Shown here piece by piece: positions 1 to 9,997 of a stretch of DNA of 64,000 bases. Within the stretch, counting starts at the first letter, position 1; each line of letters starts with the position of its first letter. The DNA is taken from assembly GCA_949130485.1 (NCBI GenBank), contig OX422186.1, positions 4,993,792 through 5,057,791 of the forward strand, given 5' to 3'. A program made the translations under genes and the position numbers. Below the pieces are notes generated by a model. That model did no database searches, was not told the DNA's origin, and was given only the letters and a program-made list of their open reading frames with translations. Source of the stretch: Agelas oroides (taxonomy: Eukaryota > Porifera > Demospongiae > Agelasida > Agelasidae).

Positions 1-2060
1 CCTTCTACTATTAAAGTTGTGAATTACAGAATTACCCTGACTTACCTCATAGCTCTAATACCCCAAATATATACCAACTCTGAAAGTATCGAGTCCTCAA
101 AGGCTCCCAAATTTGAGTTTCTAGGTGGGGAGTTCTACCATCTGTTGCCAATACTTTGGCCAGATTGATATGAAAAGCATAAAATAGATTATATCTGAGA
201 TACGTTTTCCCATATACTACGAAGCAGCAAAGCCACAAGCACTATATGTGAAGAAAGATCTAACATGCTTAGTAGCTATTGTACCTGTGCTCGTTAACTG
301 ACTAATGAGCTCCTATATACCCTCCACGAGTCTCAATAATGAGAACAGAACAACATGTTGGTAACACCATGGTGATGGTTAGTAAATTTGGCTTTTTATT
401 ATCATCTATTAAAATCTATACAGCATCGGCTCCTTTTCCAGTTTGGTGGCACAATGGTTCGACTTTAAACTGGGCCTGTGCATTAAGCTGTGTATCTTCA
501 ACTACCTACTAGCTACATTCTCACAACTCCACCCAAAAGTCGAAAGCTAACATGCAGACTCACATGCAAAGTAAGAAAGAAACAGGAGTCAAGGAGAGTC
601 AAGGAGAGAATATAGCCACAGCTCAATCGAGAAAATGTCAGTTAGCTACAGCTGCTAAAAAAGGGGGAGATGAGGCAAAAGTTGTAATGGCTAAGGCAAC
701 CAGACTCCACCAGGTAGAGCCATGATAGCTACAGTATTATAGAGTAATTGTACAGCAAGTTGACAGATTCACACCAGGAGTGGAGTTTCTGTCCTTCTCG
801 AGACTGTTGACTCTGTGGGAGAAGATATCACATGGAGGAAATACACTATCACACAGGTAAGTAGCCAAATGCCAGGAAGAGATTTTGGTGACTATTGTTT
901 TATGAAACCTCAGATTGTGGTTGTGTGGTATGGGAGAATGTTTGCTGCGATTGAGTGTCTTGATCTTCAGCCACAAGCAGTTTGGGTGTAATGGGCTAGA
1001 TGTTCGTATACAACTGGTTTGACTTTTTTGTATATTGATACTGGTACACTCTGTGTTAGTGTGAATGAATGTACACTGGATATCATTGCACATCTATAAT
1101 AATATATTTCCTCACAATAATTTATAGTACAACACTATAAGTGAATTGTAATATTGGGCTAAATGCTGTACTGAGCACCTCTAGTTTGTTACGGTCATTG
1201 GAGAGGCAGTACAGTAGAAAAAGTGGACTAACCAACGTGGCAGACACCATTTACTGCTTATCAGGTTGATGATAAGAGAAGTCATTGTATGCACACAGCT
1301 ATAGGACTGGGACATTATTGAGTGATATTAAAACTTTCAAAAAAAATGTCTCCCCACTTTGATTGGAGACTAAATGTCAACAGACAAACAAAAGATTCTT
1401 AGAAACTTGAGGTAAGAAACAAACAAACAAACAAACAAACAAACAAAAGTCTTTAGTCAGGCATGTTCACACCATTTGACAGGCCTGATTCCAGGTGAGT
1501 ATTATGTCAGCTGTCACTCAGTATAGATTAAAATGGATTCTGATTGAAGCAAATTTCATGAAATGAAGCATTCCTCCACTAAATGCTACTGCACATAAAC
1601 ACAATTTTCATATCCTCCACTAAAATAAAATTTTGCACCATTTGAGCTGCAATCTGAACCCATCATCAATACAGGCTTAAAGGAAAAGTTGTTGTTTCAG
1701 TAGTAGCAGTTTGGTGACTACAGTAGTAGATGGTAGAGTATTCTTCCCATATATGCTAATTCAAAGAATGCAGTGCTTGCAAAATATTTGGTAGGGGATT
1801 AGTGAAGTTTACTCAAGTGTTTGCTCCCACTGAATTTTTCTCAGTAGTGCATTCATTGAATTGGAATAATTATAGGATTGTACTGATGGCTTCATCCCAA
1901 CCTGCCTGTATGGCACATGCTATGAAGTACTCATCTTGAAAACCTGTTTTATTGCTTGTTAGGATTCGAACATGGTAGTCTAACTATCTTGACATTGCTG
2001 GACCACAAACTACATAAGTATAGGCATAGCTATAACTTGGTCATGAGACAGATTAGTAGC
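1..2060. other. No supportable gene
   Basis: Both strands carry only short open frames without splice-consistent partners or recognisable domains. A 118-codon minus-strand frame at 737-1093 is low in complexity and resembles nothing I recognise. The only clear structure is a tetranucleotide microsatellite near 1.42 kb. Confidence 0.5.
1416..1447. repeat. (AAAC)n microsatellite
   Basis: About eight uninterrupted copies of the tetranucleotide AAAC are read directly from the sequence. Confidence 0.95.
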
Positions 2061-2104
2061 ATTGTATGTACAAACTTATTTTTCTGCAGTAACTTCGGAA
2101 CCAC

Positions 2105-3040
2105 ATGATGGCTCCAGTTCTTGTCCAGCTTTTGGCAGCACTGCTCATCAACACCTTCTATTTGCTCTGCTGAGAATGTGTACTGTGTCACACCCACTAC
2201 CACATCATGCTCATCCTGCCCTCACAATTCAACCAACTGCACTCATTGTGCCACACTCTCTGAGTATGCACAAGAAGCTGAAATGTATTTTACCTCCAAC
2301 ACCACCATAGTGTTCTTGCCAGGTGACCACGTTCTTGATACAAACATCACAGTTGCTAATGTAACCAGGCTGACCATGTGCAGAGACTCTTCCTCAGACA
2401 ACATAGCAACAGTTGTTCGCAATGGGTCAGTTGGCTTCAGCTTCACAAATATGGTGAACATTTATTCTTTAGGGTTTACCTCTTACAACAGGTTTTGGAG
2501 TCATGGCAGTCATCCAGTTAGTAACTCCGCCCTGCTTTTACAACCTACAAAATGTGCTAAACTAGTTAACTGTTCCTTCCATGACAACGTTGGTACTGCA
2601 CTTGTAGTATGTAACACTAATCTGGAAAAAAACCCCAATATGTTCATACATAACCAATGTGCATGTCAGTTAAGTGAGAAGCATGAGGCATTAGTGCTTT
2701 CAACAGCAACCTTATGTTCACTGACAACACAACTTTTCTTGAAAACAGTCAAATAACTTCTTCTCCTTTTAATTGTTCTGGAGCAATTTGGGCATCAGCA
2801 AGCTCACTACATTTTTAGTGGAAAAACAACTTCATTGGCAACTCAGCAGTTGGCACTTGGAGTGTTGGTGGTGCAATTTATGCACAAACCAATTCTTTAC
2901 TTAGTTTTTATGGTACTAGTAACCTGCAGATGGGGGTGGAGCAATTGTCTCAATTGGCAATGTTGTACGTACCTTCAATGGAACCAGCAGTTTCTTCAAC
3001 AACTCAGCAAAAGTCGTTAGCGGTGGTGCAATCTACATAA
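2105..3040 (+). pseudogene. 5' part of a frame-broken beta-helix-repeat membrane protein gene
   Basis: An ATG at 2105/2108 opens a signal-peptide-like stretch (MAPVLVQLLAALLINTFYLL) that hits a stop at once. The extracellular body continues in another frame from about 2160 to 2756, with many N-glycosylation sequons and the phrase FLPGDHVLDTNITVANVT. After 2756 the frame shifts again, with an in-frame TAG inside a homopolymer near 2815. Repeats of the form NNFIGNSA...GGAIY then run to about 3040, where the retrotransposon begins. These repeats (roughly FxGxxxFxxNSAxxxGGAI) resemble the polymorphic-outer-membrane-protein/right-handed beta-helix repeats of a large sponge family; that resemblance is from memory. 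Several frame breaks plus the insertion make a pseudogene more likely than sequencing error, although homopolymer indels could explain some breaks. Confidence 0.75.
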
Positions 3041-3453
3041 AAATTGAATTGGGCGCACGTAGTTGGTTGCGTATATGCCGCGTGATATGCTGCTCAAGTT
3101 CTCAAGTTGATACTGAACATTGGGGCTAACATTACTACTGTATCCTGCCAGTGTTACTCCTTCTGCTATTCCTTTCACCTGTTCTGCGCGTTTCTCACTG
3201 TTCTCGTTGGGATTTTGGTCTTTTTTGTCAATTGGTGAGCTTTTATTGGAATTCTGTATCTGTTGTAGTTATCTGGTTCTGTGGTTGTGTGGCTTATACT
3301 AACATAACAACTTGTTGTCTTGGTGTGTTCTAGTGGGGTTGTGAGCTTCAAGGCCTCTGCCTGCCTTCCTTGCTATATGGCCCTAGTTGGGTGAGTGGGC
3401 TACTACTCACTTATTACTCAGATATAAGCCAACTTCAACTTGTTACTCCAGTG

Positions 3454-4455
3454 ATGGACAGCCCATTGGTAAATCCTGTTCTGGCATATGTAAAAGCCTT
3501 TCGACTTAGAGGTGACTTGGATTCCCTTAAGCATGTTGCCCTTGGTAAATTTGCTACTGCTCTTCTAGCTGAGGCTAAAAGAATCCTGTGGGACAAATGT
3601 TCATTGTCTTCACTTGGTCTTCCCCTTACCAGTCGCCGTACTACAGAAAAAAGGTCTCAGGCAGCTGCTGACTTAGAGGACATCATAGCAGCATTTGCTA
3701 AACTTGATGACAACGGCAGTATTCCTATGATCTTCTGTGAGGCCAGTGACCTTGTCTTGCTCCCTCCCATTGTCACTGATCCGGTTTGTGAGATGGTCCA
3801 TGAAAATAGTAGGAGTTTGAGGGGTCTGGAGAATGAGATTAAGGAACTCTCCTCTAAATTTGACAAGCTTAACGCAGTAATTAGTAAAGTAGAGGGAAGT
3901 CTCTCTCAACATTCTGCCGAGTCTTATGCAAGCGTTACTCGCTCTTCCCCTCAGATTGCTCAAGCTAGAATTTCTTCCCCTCTCAGTGGCAACTTAATGC
4001 CTACTTATGCTTCTCGCAGTCATAAACTGATTCTGTTTGGCTTACCTGAGCACAACACCCTCGCGGAACTAAAGAATGAGATTGATAAAATTTTATCGTT
4101 TCTGGTTGGATCTCATGTTCCCTTGAGTGATCTCTATCGCCTTGGTCGTAAGAAGTCAGGCACCACCACCCCTCTCTCTCGTCCAAGACCTGTGTTGTTG
4201 ACCTTTACCTCACTGATGGACAGGCGTCTTGTGTTATCACGTGTGCGCAAGCTGAAAGAGTATGATACAACTGGCCTGTATTTGCGACCTGACCTCTCCA
4301 TAGATGAGCGCGTTAAACGTCGTTCTGGTAACCCTTCTAGCAGTAATCCTCAACCTCCATCTTCTGATTCGGGTGATAGTCATCCTCAAACTACCCCTCT
4401 CCCCTCTGATTCTGGTACTCCTGGCGGTGCTTCTGGCACCTTAACTGCACCATGA
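3454..4455 (+). CDS. Retrotransposon ORF1 protein (RNA-binding, L1-ORF1p-like)
   Basis: About 333 residues from the first ATG (MDSPLVNPVLAYV); the frame is open upstream of it. A probable coiled coil lies near residues 121-150 (LRGLENEIKELSSKFDKL). An RRM-like segment starts at about residue 190 (LILFGLPEHNTL, followed by DLYRLGR and RPVLLTFTS), the same order as in L1-type ORF1 proteins, which bind the element RNA and help form the RNP. The C-terminus is rich in Ser, Pro and Asp. The stop overlaps the ORF2 start as ATGA, which suggests translation by termination-reinitiation. No zinc knuckle is evident. Confidence 0.75.
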   Translation: MDSPLVNPVLAYVKAFRLRGDLDSLKHVALGKFATALLAEAKRILWDKCSLSSLGLPLTSRRTTEKRSQAAADLEDIIAAFAKLDDNGSIPMIFCEASDLVLLPPIVTDPVCEMVHENSRSLRGLENEIKELSSKFDKLNAVISKVEGSLSQHSAESYASVTRSSPQIAQARISSPLSGNLMPTYASRSHKLILFGLPEHNTLAELKNEIDKILSFLVGSHVPLSDLYRLGRKKSGTTTPLSRPRPVLLTFTSLMDRRLVLSRVRKLKEYDTTGLYLRPDLSIDERVKRRSGNPSSSNPQPPSSDSGDSHPQTTPLPSDSGTPGGASGTLTAP

Positions 4456-7388
4456 TTTCTCAACTATGTATAATTTCGTATAACTGTAGAGGTTGGCGTG
4501 GTAGTTCTCCTTATGTTTCTGATCTCCTTTCCTCATGTGATATTCTCTTGATTCAAGAGCACTGGTTGTTTCGAGAAAACTTTAATGTTCTTAATATAAG
4601 TGATCAATATATCTATACTGCAGTTAGTGGAATGGACAGCTCCAATCTTTTAGTTGGGCGTCCTTTTGGCGGCTGCGCTATTATGTATCGCAAGTCCTTA
4701 CTTGCTTGTGTCAAGTCCATTCCTACTAACTCTAAATGTTTCTGTGCGGTCAGATTGATTGACTCAAACAATTTTATCATTCTGTTGATTAATGTCTATA
4801 TGCCGACTGATTATGGGACATCTGTCTCTAATGTTGAATTTATTTCATGCTTAAGTGAGATTGAGGCGTTTATTGATTCGCAGTCATTCGATTCTCTTAT
4901 AATTGGCGGTGATTTTAATGTTGATTTCTCTCGTGCGTCTAATAACTCTTTATCTCTCAGTGACTTTATGTCTTCTTTAAACCTATCTGCTGTTGATTGC
5001 CTTTTTCCCTCAATTCCTTTCACTTATATGCGTGATGATGGTTCTGCAACATCTTGGGTAGATCATTTCCTATGTAGCGAACAGTTGGTGTCCTCTTTTT
5101 TCTCTGTCTCTCTTGGTGGATCTGGCTCAAACCTTTCTGATCATCATCCACTTGTTGCTGTCTTTAACTGTTCCTTGAACGTTACTCCCAATTCTGCGTC
5201 TGTGTCCTCTTCCTTTGCGTCTGCGTCCCCTTCCTCCGCGTCTCAGTCTAAACCGTCCATTGCTTGGCATCGTGCCTCTCCAGATCAAGTATCTGCTTAC
5301 TGTGATCTTGTTGTTCGCTCTCTCCCTGTTCCTCCAACTGAAGCTTTATGTTGTACTAATCCTGACTGTACTAGTCATCTACATGTGCTAGAATTATACT
5401 GTGACTCTCTTTGTAACACCTTGAAAGTCTCGGCTGAACTGACTCTTCCTCTCTCTAGACAAGGTCATGTTATTCCTGGTTGGAATAAAGCTGCATCTAT
5501 GCTTAAGTCAAAGGCCAATTTCTGGCATAGAGTTTGGAAAGAAGCCGGCTGCCCCTGCTCTGGGGTACTTTTTGACATCAAACGCCGTTCACGTTCTCGT
5601 TTCAAATATGAAGTAAGACGTCTTAGGCGGCGCGAAAAACACATACGACGATCAAAGCTTGCCGAAGCCATGAGCTCTAAGGATGTTAATAGTTTTTGGT
5701 CTCAAGTAAGGAGAATAAACTCAAGCAAGTCTTCCTCTTCATCATCTGTTGTTGATTCTGTGAGTGGTGCACCGCACATTGCCAATGTTTTCTCTGCCAA
5801 ACTTGAATCCCTTTTGAACTCCCGTTCAACTAGGGCCCGTGAGGAACTTCTGTCCTCTTTAGATGTTTGTGATGATGATCTTCAGTCTTTTCAGTTTTCA
5901 CGAGACTGTGTTGTCTCTGCACTCTCTCATCTTAAGCCAGGCAAGCATGACGGAAGTCCTCTATCCTCCGATCATGTTATTAAGGCTTCCCCAGTGTTAG
6001 TCACAATTTTACCTCCTCTTTTTACAGCTTTTGTTCGCCATTCATACCTCCCACCCAACCTCAGGAACTGTATCCTTAAACCGATTCCCAAGCCACATAA
6101 AGATCCTACCTTATCTGATAGTTATCGACCCATTGCCCTTGCCCCAACATTGAGTAAAATCCTGGAATGGTGTATCCTTTTACAATATTCTGAATATTTT
6201 GCGACTTCCCCACTTCAGTTTGGGTTTAAGAAGCATATGTCTACCGCACTCTGTACTGGCTTAGTTAAGAACATATCAGCACACTACATGTCTCACGGCT
6301 CCTCTGTCTTTGCTTGTCTGTTAGATGCCAGCAAAGCATTTGATCTTGTTGATCATTCGTTGCTGTTTCAGCAGCTACTACAACGAAGGACTCCCAGTTT
6401 TTTAGTTCGCTTCCTCATCAGCTGGTATAGCTCTCAATCTTGTAGTGTTTCTTGGGATGGTGCCAGCTCTGATTCTTTTAATGTTTCTAACGGCGTTCGT
6501 CAGGGAGGAGTTCTGTCCCCTGTGTTGTTTACTATATACATGGATATCTTATTGAATAAGCTTAAAGAGTGTGGAGTTGGCTGTTACTGGGATGGTTTGT
6601 TTGTTGGCGCTCTCTGTTATGCTGATGATTTGATCTTGTTGGCTCCGTGTCCTTCTGCTTTACGCACTATGCTCAGTCTATGTGAGTCCTTTTCCAATTC
6701 CTATGGTCTCAAATTTAATGCTGGTAAAACTCAACTCATTCGTTTTGGTTTATCTCCTTCTGACAAGTGTACAACTGCTATCTATTTTTGTGGTGAACTT
6801 TTAGCGTTCCTCAATTCTGTCTGTCATCTAGGTCACATTCTGTCTTACAATCTCTCAGACAACGATGACATTGTTTTTAAGTCCCGGGACTTGCTTAAAA
6901 AGGCTAATCTTTTGTTCTGCAACTTTAAGTTCTGCAATCCTCACACCTTAACGTTTCTGTTTCGCTCATATTGTCTCTCCTTGTATGGATGCTCTCTGTG
7001 GCGGCTAGACTCCCCATCTATGAACCTGATTGAAGTTGCCTTCAATAAAATTTTGAGGCGTATCTGGAAACTCCCATCTAATTCTCATACTAGAATAGTT
7101 CATAGTACTGCCCGTCTGTTGAGTCTCTTCAATGTTGTCTTTGCTCGTTCTTTATCCTTGTTATCTTCTGCTCTGTCCTGTCCTTCGTTCCCTGTTTCTT
7201 TTATCTATCGTGTTTCTTCCAACCTTGTGTATACTCCGTGTGGGTTCAACCGTCTCCGTGGACATAACTATAAGAAGACTTATTATCCTGAAGACCTTTT
7301 TTGTGCTAACATAATTAGAGATATTAGAATTAGTTGTGTGTCTAGCAGTGACTTTGAATATGTAATTTCTGTTATCTCTTCACACTAA
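4452..7388 (+). CDS. Retrotransposon ORF2: AP endonuclease plus reverse transcriptase
   Basis: 978 residues with no internal stop. The N-terminal AP-endonuclease-like domain (about 1-235) has ISYNCRGW, LLIQEHWL, GGDFNVDF near residue 152, SWVDHFL and SDHHPLVA near residue 230; in this family it nicks target DNA. The reverse transcriptase follows with PIPKPHKDP...SYRPIALAPTLSKILEW near residue 541, LLDASKAFDLVDH near 623, NGVRQGGVLSPVLF near 680 and the catalytic YADD near 723. The C-terminal part is Ser/Leu-rich with no obvious RNase H motif. Its start overlaps the ORF1 stop by four bases. With both ORFs intact this copy could have been mobile recently; activity is inference. Confidence 0.93.
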   Translation: MISQLCIISYNCRGWRGSSPYVSDLLSSCDILLIQEHWLFRENFNVLNISDQYIYTAVSGMDSSNLLVGRPFGGCAIMYRKSLLACVKSIPTNSKCFCAVRLIDSNNFIILLINVYMPTDYGTSVSNVEFISCLSEIEAFIDSQSFDSLIIGGDFNVDFSRASNNSLSLSDFMSSLNLSAVDCLFPSIPFTYMRDDGSATSWVDHFLCSEQLVSSFFSVSLGGSGSNLSDHHPLVAVFNCSLNVTPNSASVSSSFASASPSSASQSKPSIAWHRASPDQVSAYCDLVVRSLPVPPTEALCCTNPDCTSHLHVLELYCDSLCNTLKVSAELTLPLSRQGHVIPGWNKAASMLKSKANFWHRVWKEAGCPCSGVLFDIKRRSRSRFKYEVRRLRRREKHIRRSKLAEAMSSKDVNSFWSQVRRINSSKSSSSSSVVDSVSGAPHIANVFSAKLESLLNSRSTRAREELLSSLDVCDDDLQSFQFSRDCVVSALSHLKPGKHDGSPLSSDHVIKASPVLVTILPPLFTAFVRHSYLPPNLRNCILKPIPKPHKDPTLSDSYRPIALAPTLSKILEWCILLQYSEYFATSPLQFGFKKHMSTALCTGLVKNISAHYMSHGSSVFACLLDASKAFDLVDHSLLFQQLLQRRTPSFLVRFLISWYSSQSCSVSWDGASSDSFNVSNGVRQGGVLSPVLFTIYMDILLNKLKECGVGCYWDGLFVGALCYADDLILLAPCPSALRTMLSLCESFSNSYGLKFNAGKTQLIRFGLSPSDKCTTAIYFCGELLAFLNSVCHLGHILSYNLSDNDDIVFKSRDLLKKANLLFCNFKFCNPHTLTFLFRSYCLSLYGCSLWRLDSPSMNLIEVAFNKILRRIWKLPSNSHTRIVHSTARLLSLFNVVFARSLSLLSSALSCPSFPVSFIYRVSSNLVYTPCGFNRLRGHNYKKTYYPEDLFCANIIRDIRISCVSSSDFEYVISVISSH

Positions 7389-7449
7389 CTTAATTTACAT
7401 TTTAATTTAGTTGTTTGTCTCTTACACCTATGTTGGTGTGTTTTCTCAA

Positions 7450-7478
7450 TTATAATAATAATAATAATAATAATAATA
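7450..7478 (+). repeat. (TAA)n tail of the retrotransposon
   Basis: About nine AAT/TAA units sit 60 bp after the ORF2 stop, directly before host-gene sequence resumes. The position marks the 3' end of the element. Confidence 0.9.
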
Positions 7479-7480
7479 GG

Positions 7481-9997
7481 GGGATACAGTTACAGTATGG
7501 TTACCTTCAATGGAATCAAGATTTTAGAGGCAACTCAGCAAACAATGAAAGTGGTGGGGCAATTGCTGCAATAGTTAACACATCACTGAATTTCAAAGGT
7601 GCTAGTACCTTTAGTCACAACTCAGCACGTCATGAAGGTGGTGCAGTTCTTGTAGCAAACAATGTTCTACTCACGTTTAATGGAACCAACAACTTCTTCA
7701 GCAACTCAGTAAATGGTAATGGTGGTGCAATCTTTGCAGTAACAAATACGTATCTGAGTTTTACTGGAACTAGTAGCTTCCTCAGCAACTCTGCTATAGA
7801 AGGTGGAGCCATCTCTGCAAATTCCAACAGCAAACTGACCTTTAATGGAAATGTTAGCTTTACTGACAATGGACACAACACAGAAGATAGTTGTGGAGGT
7901 GCAATGTATCTGGCCATCAGTTCAATTTTCTCCATTTTACCTAACACAACTGTACATTGGCAGAACAATTATGCAAATCTGGGAGGAGCTATTTTTGTCC
8001 TTAATTCTAATCCCCTCACTTACTGCAAGTTGACTCGAACTGGCTTGTTCATACCAATGGAAGAATGCTTTATTCAGCTACCTGGCCAGAAAATTGATCA
8101 GTTTATTTTTGAGGATATTAATACCCAACTTGTATTCAAGAACAACTCTGCAGATGCTGCAGGAAGTGTGTTATATGGTGGTGTAATAGATAACTGCAAA
8201 CTTAGTGGCCTAAATCCATACCTCTATACCTTTATAACTTTAACATTTCAAGTTTCAGTGGTCGCTGTTGGTCAGAGAGATGGAATAGTTCCTGCAGCAG
8301 TCAGAAGTAATGTGGAGAGAGGGGTGCTTCTAAACTCTCAATACATACAACAAACTACAAAAATGTGCACCCTGTTCAACTACACTGTGTTTTCACAGCA
8401 GGATGTGTCCCTTGATCTGCATCCTGATGGCCCATGTTCAACATTTAGTGAGAAACTGTTCCTTCACTTGAGTATTAGTCAGAGCTGCTCACCTGGATTC
8501 TGCCTACAAAACAGCTCACTGTCCTGTGTATGTGATCAAGCATATACTAATCACTGCAATATAAGAAATAAATCAGGACAAATAACACGTGAGTCTGGTG
8601 ACACATTTTGGGTTGGGTATGATCATTCTCGTAGACTAGTTATTGTCCATCCATACTGCCCCTTTGATTACTGTGTCTCCGATACAGTGGCCTTTCCTCT
8701 CAACAGTACCCTGTCAGACACGCAGTGTGCATACAACAGGTCAGACATGTTGTGTGGAGGTTGCAAGGAAAATTATAGTCTGGTACTGGGTACTTCTCAA
8801 TGCAAGCAATGCACCAACAGCCATCTTGCCTTGCTCATCCCTTTTGCAGTGATGGGAGTAGCACTGGTCTTCTTACTTTTTGTCTGCAAACTGACAGTGG
8901 CAGCAGGTCCGGAACACTCAGTGGCCTAGTGTTTTATGCCAACATTGTGGGAATGAACCATACCACCTTTCTACCAGTGAAATCTAATGATGTCTTATTA
9001 GTATTCCTTGCATGGATTAACCTAGACTTTGGTATTGAGACATATTTCTTCAATGGAATGGATGCTTATATATAGCTACACATGGCTGCAGTTTGCATTC
9101 CCTGTGTATGTATTTGCCCTAGTAGTACTTATGATTCTCGTTGGCCATTACTCACAAAGGTTTGCAAACTTATTAGGTAGTAACCCGGTTTCAGTCTTGG
9201 CAACACTCATCCTCCTCTCCTATACAAAAATTCTTCGCACATTGATCACTGCAGTCTATTTCACCTACCTTAAATATCCAACATATACCAAAGAGGTGTG
9301 GCTGTATGATGCAAACGTGGACTATTTTGCTGCCAACCACCTCTTACTCTTCCTAGTGGCAGTAATTATCTACATCGTCCTCTTTCTTCCTTACACTCCT
9401 TTTTAGGTAGGTGGCTGCAAGCCATGTCACACCTGAGACTGTTCTCATGGGTCAACAGGCTGAAACCATTTTTGGATTCATACCATGCTCCCTATAAGTC
9501 AAGACATCGCAACTGGCCTGGACTGCTGCTTGCACTTCGCTTTGTTCTTCTTCTAGTGTTTGCCTTCAATAGTCAGCAAGACCCCAGTATTAACCTGCTA
9601 GCAATTCTAGTGGTAGCTGGAATTCTTCAACTGTGGGCCTGGGGTAGTGGTGGGGTCTACATGCAAAAGCTGGTGCCTTGATGCTCTGGAAGGTTCATTT
9701 GTGGTGAACATGAGTATCTTAGCTGCTGCCACCTATCATGTCAAACACTCAGGAGGAGATCAGCGTGCAGCTGGGTACACATCTGTCACTATAGCACTTG
9801 TAACATTCATTGCGATACTTGCCTACCACATCTTCCAGCAAATTAGACAAACTAAGCTCTGGAAGAAGATACCTAAACTGAATAAACTGAAAACAAAGCA
9901 AGCAGTGAATGAGCTGAACACTCTTTTAAATGATCTCTCAGAATCTGGGAGGTTTGATGAGCTTTGTGAACCTTGGCTTGAAGACCTGCTACAGTAG
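7481..9997 (+). pseudogene. 3' part of the beta-helix-repeat/multi-TM membrane protein gene
   Basis: After the insertion the repeats continue: FRGNSANNESGGAIAAI, FSHNSARHEGGAVLVANN, FFSNSVNGNGGAIFAV and FLSNSAIEGGAISANS. A Cys-rich segment follows (CSPGFCLQNSSLSCVCDQ, then DMLCGGCKENYSLVLGTSQC), then a multi-helix membrane region (ALLIPFAVMGVALVFLLFVC; FYANIVGMNHTTF; WINLDFGIETYFFNGMDAY; WLQFAFPVYVFALVVLMIL; GSNPVSVLATLILLSYTKIL; LLALRFVLLLVFAF). The tail is Lys-rich and cytoplasmic-looking and ends at 9997. The reading frame changes near 7515, 8910, 9075, 9405 and 9665. Signal peptide, sequon-rich repeats, Cys-rich stalk and TM bundle suggest a surface receptor or adhesion protein; its function is unknown to me. 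The breaks may be mutations or homopolymer errors. Confidence 0.78.

Larger units (their letters stand above)
3041..7480 (+). mobile_element. Full-length-looking non-LTR retrotransposon with (TAA)n tail, inserted in the beta-helix gene
   Basis: Host-gene repeat sequence stops near 3040 and resumes after 7480. Between them lie a roughly 400-bp leader, ORF1 (3454-4455), ORF2 (4452-7388) and a 3' tail of TAA repeats at about 7450-7478. A TAA-repeat tail instead of poly(A) is known for the I-element group. The RT motifs (GVRQGGVLSP, CYADDLILL) also fit a LINE, but the clade is not settled. Both ORFs are uninterrupted, so the insertion looks recent. The exact 5' junction and any target-site duplication could not be fixed, because host repeats flank both sides. 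Confidence 0.88.

Noticed and set aside
437-480. tRNA-like stretch GTGGCACAATGGTTCGACTT
   Set aside because: No acceptor stem or B-box pairing.
737-1093. 118-codon minus-strand frame
   Set aside because: No domain, unusual Thr/Ser/His composition and no splice context.
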